46,439 bases of DNA. It comes from Betaproteobacteria bacterium SG8_41 (GTDB taxonomy: Bacteria > Pseudomonadota > Gammaproteobacteria > Burkholderiales > SG8-41). Below the pieces are notes generated by a model. That model did not search any database and had not been told where the DNA came from. It worked only from the letters and a program-made list of their open reading frames with translations. Below are positions 8,379 through 17,273 of this stretch, piece after piece (positions within the stretch are counted from its first letter, which is position 1; every line of letters starts with the position of its first letter). The stretch spans positions 1 to 46,439 of the forward strand of contig LJTT01000043.1 of NCBI GenBank assembly GCA_001303585.1, given 5' to 3'. A program made the position numbers and the translations under genes.

Positions 8379-10712
8379 GTGTCTCCATTCCAATACACGG
8401 ACTTCCCGGAACTCGCTAACGTGGATACTCATACCGCACATCATGGCAACCGCCTAGAGGATTTGCGCCTCGTCACCGGCACCGGCAAATACACCGCCGA
8501 CTGGAACCTCCCGGGTCAACTATATGCCTGTTTCGTGCGCTCCGATCGCGCGCATGCCGAGATCGTCTCGGTCGATGTGTCCGGGGCGCGCCAGCATCCG
8601 GGCGTTGCGCGCGTGTATACCGGAGAGGACGCGTTGCGCGCCGGCTACGACAAGTTCTTCGTGATCGTGAACTGGCCCGGGCGCGGCGGCGAGCACATGA
8701 AGAAACCCGCCCGCCCGTCCCTGGCCGTGGGCAAGGTGCGGCACGTCGGGGATGCCGTTGCGATGGTCATCGCCGATTCGCCGGTTGCGGCGCAAGATGC
8801 GGCGGAACTCGTCACCGTCGAGTACCGGGACTTGCCGGCGGTCGTGACCGTGGAAGAGGCAATGGCAGAGGGGGCGCCGCAGCTGCATGACGATGCGCCT
8901 GGAAACCTGTCCTTCGATTTCGAGGGCGGCAGCGAGGATGCGGTGAAGGCGGCATTGGCAAACGCCGCGCACGTCACCCGGGCCCGTCTCGAGATAACCC
9001 GCGTTGCGCCCAGTCCTCTCGAGCTCCGCGCGTCCAATGTGGAATACGACGCGCAGGCCGACGTCTACCACGTCTACACCTGCATCCAGGGCATCAACAT
9101 GCTGCGCAAGCAGTTGTCGTTCGCGACCGATGTGCCGGAGGAGAAGATCATCGTTCACGCGCAGGATGTGGGCGGCAGCTTCGGGCAGCGCAGCGCCGCC
9201 TATCCCGAGCACTGCATGCAAATGCTTGCTGCGAGGGAGCTTGGCAAACCGGTGAAATGGGTCTCGACGCGCGCGGAAGGCTTCATGACCGACACGCATG
9301 GTCGTGCGAACACCGTGACGGGAGAGCTTGCACTGGACCGCGACGGGAAATTCCTCGGGTTGCGCATCGACTGGCTCGCGGACATGGGCGCCTATCTCTC
9401 GGCCACCGGATCGGCGAGCCATACGCGCAATCCCAACGCCTGCATGACCGGCGTCTATCGGATCCCGGCGCTCTACGGGCGCTTCCGGCTCATTTTTACC
9501 AACACCGTCCCGGTCGCTGCGTACCGCGGCGCCGGACGGCCGGACATCGCCTATGTCATCGAGCGGCTGGTGAGCCAGGCGGCCGCGGAGCTCAAGCTCG
9601 ACCCGGCCGAGTTGCGCCGCCGCAATTTCCTTCCACCGGAGGCTTTTCCCTACAAGACGCCGACCGGGTCCACCTACGAGAACGCGGACATGCCCGCCAT
9701 TCTGGAAAAGGCCCTGGGTCTTGCCGACTGGAAAGGCTTTCCAAAACGCCGGGCCCAATCGGAAAAGCAGGGCAAGCTGCGCGGGATCGGGATAGCCACC
9801 GTGATAGAGAACACAGGCGCGGGGCTGTTTCCCAAGGACCAGGTTGCGATTGAATGCGGCGCGGACGGGACGGTCACGGCGTACACGGTTGCGCACTCGT
9901 CGGGGCAGGGCCACGAGACGACGTTTGCCATGGTGATCGCCGGCGCGCTTGGTATCCCGATCGAGAAGGTGCGGGTGCGCGAAGGCATCCATGACAAGGG
10001 CCTGATCGGCAACCACACTGGCGGCTCGCGGTCGCTGGTCGGCGCGGGCAGCGTGTGCAAGCTCGCCGCGCAAAAGCTGATCGAGCAGGGCCGCTCCCGC
10101 GCAGCGGAAGAGCTGGACGTCGAGCCCTCTCAGGTCGAGTACTCGCACGGGGCGTTCCACACGCGCGGATCGAAGAAACACGTCAGGCTTGCCGATCTCG
10201 CCAAGAACGGGCCCTTTGCCACCATGACCGAGGCGAGCGTCGGCTCGACGTTTCCCAATGGCTGTCATATAGCCGAGGTCGAAATCGACCCTGAGACCGG
10301 CACGACGCGAATCGCGGCGTACAACACCGTGGACGACGCCGGCAACGTCATCAACCACTCAGTGGTTGAGGGGCAGGTGCATGGCGCCGTGATGCAGGGC
10401 GCCGGCCAGATCTTCTGCGAGAAGGTGGTCTACGACCAGGACACCGGGCAGCTCATGACCGGCAGCTTCATGGACTACTGCATGCCGCGCGCCGGCATGC
10501 TGCCGGACATCCACATCGTCGATCACCCGCTGCCGAGCGGCAACAATGCGCTCGGCGCGAAGGGGGTTGGCGAAGCAGGCTGCACGGCATCACTGCCGGC
10601 GCTCGCCAACGCCATGATGGACGCGTTGCGGCCCCTTGGCATACAGCATCTCGACATGCCGTTCACGCCGGCGACGGTGTGGGGCGCGATCCGCGCTGCA
10701 CGTAAAAATTGA
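8379..10712 (+). CDS. xanthine dehydrogenase-family molybdopterin-binding large subunit, copy 1
   Basis: Molybdenum-cofactor catalytic subunit (about 777 residues) of a CO dehydrogenase/aldehyde oxidase/xanthine dehydrogenase-type hydroxylase. Features are 'RLEDLRLVTGTGKYTADWNLPGQLYACFVRSDRAHA' at the N-terminus, 'DVGGSFGQRSAAYPEH', 'VAAYRGAGRPDIAYVIERL' (the AYRGAGR active-site loop of the non-CO-specific group rather than the AYxCSFR of true CO dehydrogenases), 'GSRSLVGAGSVCKLA' and 'GAKGVGEAGCTASLPALANAM' with the catalytic Glu in GxGE. The GTG at 8379 is preferred because GAGGGGAGG lies just upstream and residues before it are not family-like; GTG at 8421 is an alternative. The substrate is probably a heterocycle or aldehyde and is not determinable. 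A paralogue follows at 10881. Confidence 0.87.
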   Translation: MSPFQYTDFPELANVDTHTAHHGNRLEDLRLVTGTGKYTADWNLPGQLYACFVRSDRAHAEIVSVDVSGARQHPGVARVYTGEDALRAGYDKFFVIVNWPGRGGEHMKKPARPSLAVGKVRHVGDAVAMVIADSPVAAQDAAELVTVEYRDLPAVVTVEEAMAEGAPQLHDDAPGNLSFDFEGGSEDAVKAALANAAHVTRARLEITRVAPSPLELRASNVEYDAQADVYHVYTCIQGINMLRKQLSFATDVPEEKIIVHAQDVGGSFGQRSAAYPEHCMQMLAARELGKPVKWVSTRAEGFMTDTHGRANTVTGELALDRDGKFLGLRIDWLADMGAYLSATGSASHTRNPNACMTGVYRIPALYGRFRLIFTNTVPVAAYRGAGRPDIAYVIERLVSQAAAELKLDPAELRRRNFLPPEAFPYKTPTGSTYENADMPAILEKALGLADWKGFPKRRAQSEKQGKLRGIGIATVIENTGAGLFPKDQVAIECGADGTVTAYTVAHSSGQGHETTFAMVIAGALGIPIEKVRVREGIHDKGLIGNHTGGSRSLVGAGSVCKLAAQKLIEQGRSRAAEELDVEPSQVEYSHGAFHTRGSKKHVRLADLAKNGPFATMTEASVGSTFPNGCHIAEVEIDPETGTTRIAAYNTVDDAGNVINHSVVEGQVHGAVMQGAGQIFCEKVVYDQDTGQLMTGSFMDYCMPRAGMLPDIHIVDHPLPSGNNALGAKGVGEAGCTASLPALANAMMDALRPLGIQHLDMPFTPATVWGAIRAARKN

Positions 10713-10713
10713 T

Positions 10714-10859
10714 TTAGCTGCAGATAAGCGCAGATCGGATCGGGACAAGAACCGGTGTATGCGGGTTGTTGTGGCAGGAAACGTCGGCCTGGCGACAAGC
10801 GCGAGTAGCATGCCGTTCAGGATTTGCTTCCGCGTTTATCTGCGTTTATCAGCGGTTAA
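10714..10859. repeat. inverted tandem-word element, word CGCAGATAA
   Basis: The left arm (10714-10736) contains GCAGATAAGCGCAGAT; the right arm (10832-10859) contains GCGTTTATCTGCGTTTATC, reverse complements of the same word. The element fills the spacer between the two large-subunit genes and leaves no strong ribosome site before the second. Confidence 0.65.
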
Positions 10860-10880
10860 TTTTGCATTGCGATTTTCCAA

Positions 10881-13190
10881 ATGAGCACAAGCGCCCACAG
10901 CCATCACGACCCGAAGATGCGGGTGGAGGACGTGCGCCTGATCACCGGCGGCGGCAAGTACGCCGCCGACTGGAATTTTCCCGGCCAGCTTCACGCGCAG
11001 TTCGTGCGCTCGGATCGCGCGCACGCCGTGATCGTAGCAGTCAATACCGAGGCGGCGCGCAAGCACCCTGGCGTGAAGGGCGTCTTTACCGGTGCCGATG
11101 CCGTGCGCGCGGGCTACACCAAGCCGCCTCACAGCCTGACGTTCGCCGGCGTAAATGGCATGAAAGCGCGGGCGCCGGAGCGCCCGGTGCTCGCGCACGG
11201 CAAGGTGCGCTTTGTCGGCGAGGCGCTTGCGCTGGTCGTGGCAGAAAGCGCCGCGGCTGCGGCAGACGCCGCCGAGCTGATTGAAATCGAGTATCGCGAC
11301 CTTCCGGCGGTGGTGTCGCCAGAAGGCGCGCTCGCGGACGGCGCACCGCAACTGCACGAGGACGTCGTGCCCGGCAATCTCGCGCTGGAGACCGAGGCAG
11401 GCGATGCCGCGGCGGTGGAAGCGGCTTTCGCCAACGCCGCACACATCACGCGGCTCAAGCTCGAGGTGACGCGCGTGGCACCGAATCCCATGGAGCCGCG
11501 AGCCTGCCTGGTAAACCACGATCCGGCCGATGACAGCTACCTCTTTCATGTCTGCAGCCAGGGCATCACGACGCTGCGCAAACAGCTTTCGGCGTACACC
11601 TCCGTTTCCGAAGACAGGATCCGCTTCGAGCTGGGCGACGTCGGCGGTGGTTTCGGGCAGCGCACGCCGGCTTACCCGGAGTACTGTGCGCTGATGATCG
11701 CGGCAAAAGAGACAGGGCGTCCCGTCAGGTGGGTCTCGACGCGATCCGAGGGATTCTTGAGCGATACGCACGGCCGCGGCAACATCATAGAGGGCGCGCT
11801 TGCTTTGGACCGCGACGCCCGGTTCCTCGCGATGCGACTCGAGTGGGTGAACGACATGGGGGCCTACCTTTCTCCGGCGAGCCCGGGCCACATCCGCAAC
11901 ACGACCATCTGCATGACCGGCGTCTATCGCATCCCGGCGCTCTATGCGCATTACCGGGTGGCGTTGACCAACACGACGCCCGTTTCGTCGTATCGGGGCG
12001 CCGGGCGACCTGACATTGCTTATGTCGTCGAACGGCTGGTGAGCCAGGCGGCGGCCGAGCTCGACGTCGATGCTGCCGAACTGCGGCGCCGTAATTTCAT
12101 CCCGCCCGAGGCTTTTCCGTACAAGACACCCACGGGCTCGACGTACGAGTACGCCGATCTGCCGGGCGTGCTCGACAAGGCGCTCAGGCTGGCGGACTGG
12201 AAAGGTTTCCCGAAGCGTCGCGCGCGAGCGGAGAAGCGCGGCAAACTCCGTGGCCTCGGGATCTCCACCGTGATCGAAAATTCCGGCGCTGGCCAGGCGG
12301 CCAAGGACGAGGTCGAGCTCGAGCTCGATGCGCACGGGACCGTTGTCGCCTACACGGTCTCCAAGGCGCAGGGGCACAGCCACGAGACGACGCTCGCGAT
12401 GATCGTGGCCGACGCGCTGGGCCTGCCGCTCGACCGGGTCGAGGTGCGCCAATGCGCGCCGGGAAAGCAGCAGCTGCAGGGCAACCATACCGGCGGCTCG
12501 CGCACCACGGTGGGCGCCGGAAGCGTGTGCCACCTCGCAGCGCTGAAGCTGATCGAGCACGGGCGATCGCTTGCGGCGCTCGACCTCGGCGTCGAGCCCT
12601 CTCAGGTCGAATACGCCAAGGGCGTGTTCCGCTCGCGCGAGTCCGGGCGTTCCGTTAGACTCGGCGACCTCGCGAAGAACGGGGCCGTGAGCGTGGTCGG
12701 CGAAGGGAAGTTCGGCTCGACTTTCCCGAATGGCTGCCATATCGTCGAGGTCGAGATCGACCCCGAAACCGGCACGACGGAAATCGCCTCGTATGCCACC
12801 GTGGATGATTGCGGCAAGGTCATCAACCACACGGTCGTCGAGGGGCAGCTGCACGGAGGCATTGCCCAGGGCGCAGGCCAGGTTTTCGGCGAGCAGATCG
12901 TCTATGACCCGGGCACCGGCCAGCTGCTGACGGGCAGCTTCATGGACTACTGCATGCCGCGCGCCGGGATGCTGCGCGAAATCAGCACTGAAGAGCACCC
13001 CACGCCGAGCAAGGTGAGCCCGCTCGGGGTGAAAGGCATGGGCGAATCGGGCTGCACGGCGTCGCTGCCGGCGCTCGCCAACGCGGTGGTGGACGCGCTG
13101 CGGCCGCTCGGTGTCGGGCATCTCGACATGCCCATGACGCCGGCCAAGCTCTGGCACGCCGTCCGAACCGCAAGAAAAGGAGGCAATTGA
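10881..13190 (+). CDS. xanthine dehydrogenase-family molybdopterin-binding large subunit, copy 2
   Basis: A second 769-residue molybdenum-binding subunit, clearly homologous to the preceding one along its whole length (shared 'DWNFPGQLHAQFVRSDRAHA', 'DVGGGFGQRTPAYPEYCALM', 'PNGCHIVEVEIDPETGTTEIA', 'TGSFMDYCMPRAGML', 'GMGESGCTASLPALANAV'). The active-site loop reads SSYRGAGRPD instead of AAYRGAGRPD, and the segment after 'VIENSGAGQAAKDEVELELD' differs, so substrate preference may differ. The catalytic GxGE Glu is kept. The ATG at 10881 follows the repeat element and has no good ribosome site. The stop overlaps the start of the FAD subunit gene by one base, so this copy is tightly coupled to the accessory subunits. 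Confidence 0.88.
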   Translation: MSTSAHSHHDPKMRVEDVRLITGGGKYAADWNFPGQLHAQFVRSDRAHAVIVAVNTEAARKHPGVKGVFTGADAVRAGYTKPPHSLTFAGVNGMKARAPERPVLAHGKVRFVGEALALVVAESAAAAADAAELIEIEYRDLPAVVSPEGALADGAPQLHEDVVPGNLALETEAGDAAAVEAAFANAAHITRLKLEVTRVAPNPMEPRACLVNHDPADDSYLFHVCSQGITTLRKQLSAYTSVSEDRIRFELGDVGGGFGQRTPAYPEYCALMIAAKETGRPVRWVSTRSEGFLSDTHGRGNIIEGALALDRDARFLAMRLEWVNDMGAYLSPASPGHIRNTTICMTGVYRIPALYAHYRVALTNTTPVSSYRGAGRPDIAYVVERLVSQAAAELDVDAAELRRRNFIPPEAFPYKTPTGSTYEYADLPGVLDKALRLADWKGFPKRRARAEKRGKLRGLGISTVIENSGAGQAAKDEVELELDAHGTVVAYTVSKAQGHSHETTLAMIVADALGLPLDRVEVRQCAPGKQQLQGNHTGGSRTTVGAGSVCHLAALKLIEHGRSLAALDLGVEPSQVEYAKGVFRSRESGRSVRLGDLAKNGAVSVVGEGKFGSTFPNGCHIVEVEIDPETGTTEIASYATVDDCGKVINHTVVEGQLHGGIAQGAGQVFGEQIVYDPGTGQLLTGSFMDYCMPRAGMLREISTEEHPTPSKVSPLGVKGMGESGCTASLPALANAVVDALRPLGVGHLDMPMTPAKLWHAVRTARKGGN

Positions 13191-13984
13191 TGTACGCGCT
13201 CAATTATGTGAAGGTCAAGTCGTTGGCGGAAGCCGCCAAGATGCTGGCGTCCAACCCCGAGGCCAAGCTGATGGCTGGCGGCATGACGCTCGTGCCCACG
13301 CTCAAGCAAAGGCTCGCGCAGCCCTCGCACCTGGTGGACATCGGTGCGCTTCCCGAGCTGCGCGGCATCACCGCGAAAGCGGGCACGCTCACGATCGGCG
13401 CCGCGACGAAGCATCACGACGTCGCTACCTCCGCAGTGGCGAAGAAGGCGATACCGTCGCTGGCCTACCTTGCGGGCCTGATCGGAGATCCGCAGGTACG
13501 CAACCTGGGCACGATTGGAGGCTCCGTGGCGAACAACGATCCGGCGGCGGATTATCCTGCGGCCGTGCTCGGTCTCGGCGCGACGGTCGTTACCAACAAG
13601 CGCGAGATCGCGGCGGATGACTACTTTCAGGGCATGTTCACGACGGCGCTCGAAGAGGGCGAGATCATCACGCGCATCGTCTTCCCGGTGCCAAGGCGTG
13701 CTGCCTATGCCAAGTTCGCGCATCCTGCGTCGGGCTACGCCATGGCCGGCGTATTCGTGGCGCAGACGAGCGATGGCACGCGAGTGGCGGTGACGGGGGC
13801 GGGACCTGGTGTATTTCGCTGGAAAGCCGCGGAAACCGCGCTCGGCAAAAACCCCAAGGCGGCCGCCATCGAAGGTGTCGCGCTCGATGCCGGGGAAATG
13901 AACGAGGATATCCACGCGACGCGCGAGTACCGGGCGAACCTGGTGCGCGTGATGGCAAAGCGCGCCATCGCTCAACTGCGGTGA
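13190..13984 (+). CDS. FAD-binding subunit of molybdenum hydroxylase (CoxM/XdhB-like)
   Basis: A 264-residue FAD subunit. '[33 protein letters not shown]' holds the first FAD pyrophosphate motif (AGG) and '[27 protein letters not shown]' the second (TIGG), followed by the CO-dehydrogenase flavoprotein C-terminal domain ([19 protein letters not shown]). It passes electrons from the iron-sulfur subunit to an acceptor. AAGGAGG at 13177-13183 lies directly upstream and the ATG overlaps the TGA of the large-subunit gene, a sign of translational coupling. Confidence 0.92.
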   Translation: MYALNYVKVKSLAEAAKMLASNPEAKLMAGGMTLVPTLKQRLAQPSHLVDIGALPELRGITAKAGTLTIGAATKHHDVATSAVAKKAIPSLAYLAGLIGDPQVRNLGTIGGSVANNDPAADYPAAVLGLGATVVTNKREIAADDYFQGMFTTALEEGEIITRIVFPVPRRAAYAKFAHPASGYAMAGVFVAQTSDGTRVAVTGAGPGVFRWKAAETALGKNPKAAAIEGVALDAGEMNEDIHATREYRANLVRVMAKRAIAQLR

Positions 13985-14025
13985 TCGGTGACCAGCGAAT
14001 AGTCAGAACAACCTGGGAATCAAAA

Positions 14026-14595
14026 ATGGCTAAAGTCGAAATCAAGGTAAATGGCGTTAAACAGTCGCGCAACGTCGAAGATCGCACGTTGCTTGCCAAC
14101 TTCCTGCGCGACGAGCTCGGGCTTACCGGCACTCACATTGGCTGCGACACCAGCCAGTGCGGCTGTTGCACCGTGCATGTCAACGGGCGCGCGGTGAAGT
14201 CGTGCTCGGTGCTGGCGGTGCAGGTGAATGGCGCGGACGTACTCACGATCGAGGGTCTGGCGAAGGGCAGCAAGCTGCACCCGGTGCAGCAGGCCTTCTC
14301 CGAGTGCCACGGCCTGCAGTGCGGCTTTTGCACCCCGGGAATGATCATGGCGACCGTTGGAATGCTCAAGGACACGCCCAATCCCAGCGAGGAGGAGATC
14401 ATTCACGGCCTGGAAGGCAATCTTTGCCGCTGCACGGGCTACATCAACATCGTCAAGGCGGTGAAGCAAAGCGCCAAGATGCTGCGCGGAAAGAAGCCGG
14501 CGAAGGCGGCAAAAAAAGCGGCGCCGAAAAAGAAGGCTAAGGCCGCGAAAAAAGCGAAAAAATCCAAGAAGGCAAAAAAGGCCGCAAAGAAATAG
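14026..14595 (+). CDS. 2Fe-2S subunit of molybdenum hydroxylase (CoxS/XdhC-like) with lysine-rich tail
   Basis: A 189-residue subunit with both expected 2Fe-2S clusters: the plant-ferredoxin-like N-terminal cluster (Cys40, 45, 48, 60) and the helical C-terminal cluster (Cys99, Cys102 in QCGFCTPG; Cys134, Cys136 in CRCTGY). It relays electrons from molybdopterin to FAD. The family core ends near residue 153. Beyond it is a 34-residue tail made almost wholly of Lys and Ala (19 Lys), resembling AlgP/histone-H1-like KAAK repeats, which is unusual in this family. The ATG at 14026 is chosen from family length, as the frame is open to 13981; the 41-base spacer begins with a GTGATCGGTGACC word like that of the 5807 element. 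Confidence 0.9.
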   Translation: MAKVEIKVNGVKQSRNVEDRTLLANFLRDELGLTGTHIGCDTSQCGCCTVHVNGRAVKSCSVLAVQVNGADVLTIEGLAKGSKLHPVQQAFSECHGLQCGFCTPGMIMATVGMLKDTPNPSEEEIIHGLEGNLCRCTGYINIVKAVKQSAKMLRGKKPAKAAKKAAPKKKAKAAKKAKKSKKAKKAAKK

Positions 14596-14707
14596 CGCCG
14601 ACCGGGCTGCTCCGTTCCCGCCGCTGCCGCGCGCCGCAGCGCGGGCAGACCATCTCCCTCGGCCCGAGCGGCTGGCCGCATTCGTGGCAGCGCCGCATTG
14701 AATTCAT
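14537..14707 (-). CDS. small zinc-ribbon protein, overlapping the gene opposite
   Basis: A possible 56-residue protein starting [16 protein letters not shown]. It has two CxxC knuckles (CHEC and CPRC, 13 residues apart), a compact zinc-ribbon pattern, then an Arg-rich stretch. Its last 19 codons overlap, tail to tail, the lysine-tail end of the iron-sulfur subunit gene on the other strand. The N-terminal half looks like a real small zinc-ribbon protein; the C-terminal half is the antisense of a Lys/Ala repeat and may be meaningless. No strong ribosome site was seen. Confidence 0.4.
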   Translation of the reverse strand: MNSMRRCHECGQPLGPREMVCPRCGARQRRERSSPVGAISLRPFLPSWIFSLFSRP

Positions 14708-14820
14708 GAGAGGGTGATGATTACTAGTGGTGAATGATGGTGATGAGTCGTTTCGTCTATCGATTTTGAAGTTACCTGTCACCCGCTCTCATCACCAGTT
14801 TCCATCACCCTTTCTCATTA
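14706..14820. repeat. inverted tandem-word element, word GGTGATGA/TCATCACC
   Basis: The left part repeats TGATGA/GGTGA words (14714-14747); the right part (14777-14818) repeats ATCACC and CTCATCACC in the opposite orientation. It occupies the space between the zinc-ribbon frame and the hydrolase gene. Confidence 0.6.
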
Positions 14821-14839
14821 GCTGCTCGTCGCAGCGCCT

Positions 14840-16012
14840 TCAGGCGCGGACGAGCTTCTCCTCGAACCAGTTCCACATTTCCGCCACCACCAGCGTGAGA
14901 TAGTCGCGCTGGCAGTGTTGCGCTCCGCCCTCTTCGGCAGTGAAGACACGCAAGGTCTTGTCTTTCGAGCCACAAGCGTCGAACTGCTTCTGGGCATCGG
15001 CCAGCGGGATCTGCTCGTCGTCGGCGCCGTGGACCAGCAAAAACGGGCAACGCATTTTTTGCATGACGCCGTCGAGCCGGTAGGACTCGAGAGCCTTGAG
15101 CGCCGCATCGAGCGAGTCGACGCCGAGGATCCACATGATGTGATGTCCGGGGACGGAGAGCGAAGTCTTGAAAGACGCGTCAATCCGTTTCTTCCAGGTC
15201 GCGTAGTAGTCCCACTGCGCGCCCCACGCAATGCAGGCAGCGAAGCGCGGCTCCATCGCGGCGCAGCGCGGCGCGTAATAGCCGCCGAGACTGATCGCGA
15301 CGACGCCGATCTTCTTCGGGTCCACGTCGGCGCGCTTTTCGAGAAAATCGATGCACGCGCTGCCGGCCGCCTCGTAGTCATGGCGCAGCACGAAGCCGCG
15401 GAAGCGGATCGCCTCGCCGGTACCGGGGCCATCCATCACCAGGCACGAGATGCCGCGCTTCACCAAATCGGACACGCCGCGCACGAACTGGATCTCCTTG
15501 GTGACGTCCAGTCCGTCGAAGAACACCACGCACGGGGTGCGTTTCGATTTTGCATTTTGCGCGTGCACGAAATAGCCTGGCAGGCTCTTGCCTTCGTACG
15601 GCACCTCCACAATCTCGATCTTGAGATCGGTGAGGGCGACGTGCCGGTGGAAGCACTCCACGCCGGTGCGGTAGACGTCGAGCCCGGTCTTGTCCTTGGG
15701 CGTTCGGAAGCGCTCGGCCATCTGGTAGTAGTTGCAGGCACGCAGATAGGCGTGGGCTGCGGAAAAACGGTGCCCCTGCTGGTCCCACTTTTCGGCATAG
15801 GCGCGCACGCCATCGGCGACCTTGACGCACGCGTCGAACCACGCCGCATCGTCCTCCGGGCCTTTGTCCTTCAGCATGCGGCCGATCTTGTGCAGCTCGC
15901 CGATCTCGGCGCCGCCGTAGGCAATGCAGCCGATCATGTTGATGAAGGCCGCCGACCACCGGTAGTTGCCTGGGAAGTACATGAAATATGCCGGATCTCT
16001 GTTTTCTGCCAT
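14840..16012 (-). CDS. alpha/beta hydrolase with N-terminal helical domain
   Basis: A 390-residue serine hydrolase of the group that includes FrsA-like esterases and 2,6-dihydroxypseudooxynicotine hydrolase: a helical N-terminal domain (residues about 1-140), then the alpha/beta fold. The nucleophile Ser is in 'VVAISLGGYYAPR', the acid in 'LLVHGADDEQIP', and the His in 'GGAQHCQRDY'. Such enzymes cleave esters or C-C bonds in ring-derived acids. The start at 16012 is fixed by AGAAGGAGGG eleven bases upstream; the longer open frame runs through a repeat element. The Bug-type receptor gene immediately upstream on the same strand suggests joint use in uptake and breakdown of an organic acid. The substrate is not known. 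Confidence 0.85.
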   Translation of the reverse strand: MAENRDPAYFMYFPGNYRWSAAFINMIGCIAYGGAEIGELHKIGRMLKDKGPEDDAAWFDACVKVADGVRAYAEKWDQQGHRFSAAHAYLRACNYYQMAERFRTPKDKTGLDVYRTGVECFHRHVALTDLKIEIVEVPYEGKSLPGYFVHAQNAKSKRTPCVVFFDGLDVTKEIQFVRGVSDLVKRGISCLVMDGPGTGEAIRFRGFVLRHDYEAAGSACIDFLEKRADVDPKKIGVVAISLGGYYAPRCAAMEPRFAACIAWGAQWDYYATWKKRIDASFKTSLSVPGHHIMWILGVDSLDAALKALESYRLDGVMQKMRCPFLLVHGADDEQIPLADAQKQFDACGSKDKTLRVFTAEEGGAQHCQRDYLTLVVAEMWNWFEEKLVRA

Positions 16013-16030
16013 GCTTTCCCTCCTTCTTAT

Positions 16031-16140
16031 TGTTCCGTGTTCAGTGTTCGGCGTTCCGTGTTCGTTGCGCACTCGCCAGCGCCAACGATCCACTTCCCGC
16101 CGCCCGCTGCCAACCGGAACTCGAAACTGGAAACTCTAAA
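16031..16140. repeat. inverted tandem-word element, word GTTCCGT/GAACTCGAAACTG
   Basis: The left arm (16032-16064) repeats GTTCCGT/GTTCAGT/GTTCGGC heptamers. The right arm (16115-16137) carries GGAACTCGAAACTGGAAAC, the same type of word reverse-complemented. It lies between the Bug-receptor stop and the hydrolase start. Confidence 0.6.
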
Positions 16141-16154
16141 CGGATGACCGGGGG

Positions 16155-17123
16155 TTAGATGGGCTTGATCCCCGCCTTTTTTGCCACGTCAGCCCATTTC
16201 TTTGTTTCCGCCTTGATGAACGCCGCATACTCGGCCGGACCCTCGCCGGCCGGCTCGTAGCCGATGGCCTCAAGATACTTGCGCACCGCCGGATCCTTGA
16301 GCTGCTTGGCAAGCACGGCATGGATGCGGTCGACGACGGCCTTGGGGGTACCTGCCGGGGCCAGGATGCCGTTCCAGTTATAGCTCGTCCAGCCCTTGAG
16401 ACCCTGCTCTTCGGCGGTTGGCACATTCGGCAGGTGGGATGATCGCTGCGTGGCCGTGACGCCAAGCGCGCGTAACTTGCCGTTACGAACATGCGGGGCG
16501 GCCTGCGCGACCTGGACCTGGGCGTAATCGATGTATCCGGCCATCAGGTCGATGAGGTACAGGGCGGCGCCCTTGTACGGCACCATGTTCATCTTGATGC
16601 CGGCAAGGCTGGAAAAGCTCTCGATGGCCAGGTGGCCCACCGTGCCCACGCCCGGTGTTGCATAGTTGATCTTTCCCGGACTGCGCTTGGCAAGGCCGAT
16701 AAACTCCTTGAGATTTCTCGCGGGCACATTCGGATGGACGCACATGCAGCTCGCGCTGCGCGCGATCAGCGTGATCGGCGTGAAATCGCGGATCCCGTCA
16801 TAACCGAGTTTCTTGCGCACGGATACCGCGATGGTCAGCGGCCCGGGATTCCCGCCGAGCAAGGTGTAGCCATCCGGCGCGGCCTTGGCTGCGATTGCGG
16901 TTCCGATCGTGCCGCCGGCCCCGGCCCGGTTGTCCACGATGACCTGCTGACCGAACGCGGCCGTCAGCTGCTGACCGGCCCAGCGCGAGTGGGTATCGGT
17001 CGGGCCGCCCGCCGAGAACGGGACGATGATTCGGATCGGCCTGGTGGGATAGTTCTGAGCAAAGACGGCCGAAGCCAGAGCAAGCGCGCAGAGCGCGCCC
17101 GAAACCAGCGCGAAGTGTTTCAT
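16155..17123 (-). CDS. Bug/TctC-family periplasmic solute-binding protein
   Basis: A 322-residue tripartite tricarboxylate transporter-type receptor. The start at 17123 gives a clear Sec signal peptide (MKHFALVSGALCALALASAVFA) and has CAGGGAGGTC just upstream. The mature protein begins QNYPTRPIRIIVPFSAGGPTD and shows 'LGQQVIVDNRAGAGGTIGT'-type text (here FGQQVIVDNRAGAGGTIGT), 'KINYATPGVGTVGHLAIE', 'MNMVPYKGAALYLIDLMAGYID', all hallmarks of Bug receptors. The family is strongly expanded in Burkholderiales and most members are orphans without adjacent membrane subunits, as here. It binds carboxylic acids or similar small ligands; the ligand is unknown. Confidence 0.93.
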   Translation of the reverse strand: MKHFALVSGALCALALASAVFAQNYPTRPIRIIVPFSAGGPTDTHSRWAGQQLTAAFGQQVIVDNRAGAGGTIGTAIAAKAAPDGYTLLGGNPGPLTIAVSVRKKLGYDGIRDFTPITLIARSASCMCVHPNVPARNLKEFIGLAKRSPGKINYATPGVGTVGHLAIESFSSLAGIKMNMVPYKGAALYLIDLMAGYIDYAQVQVAQAAPHVRNGKLRALGVTATQRSSHLPNVPTAEEQGLKGWTSYNWNGILAPAGTPKAVVDRIHAVLAKQLKDPAVRKYLEAIGYEPAGEGPAEYAAFIKAETKKWADVAKKAGIKPI

Positions 17124-17273
17124 GAGACCTCCCTGAATGTTTTGGAGCGAGTGAGGCCGGCTTCCCCAAGCCGACCCCGAAACCATACTAACGCGTCGGG
17201 CGCGACCGGCAAAATGGTAAACTTCGGTCTCTTCCGTTTCACCTCAAATGTACAAGTCAGCCGGGGGAGCGAT

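Noticed and set aside
8520-10358. 612-codon minus-strand frame inside the first large-subunit gene
   Set aside because: It mirrors a well-supported forward gene. Arg/His/Gly-rich antisense frames are expected in GC-rich coding DNA.
10836-13157. 773-codon minus-strand frame opposite the second large-subunit gene
   Set aside because: Same reason: it is the antisense shadow of a conserved gene and has no family features.
8379-14595. True aerobic CO dehydrogenase (coxMSL)
   Set aside because: The active-site loop is (A/S)YRGAGR, not AYxCSFR, and the gene order is L-L-M-S.
16491-17273. 260-codon N-terminal extension of the crotonase gene
   Set aside because: It runs antisense through the Bug-receptor gene; the ATG at 17274 has its own strong ribosome site.
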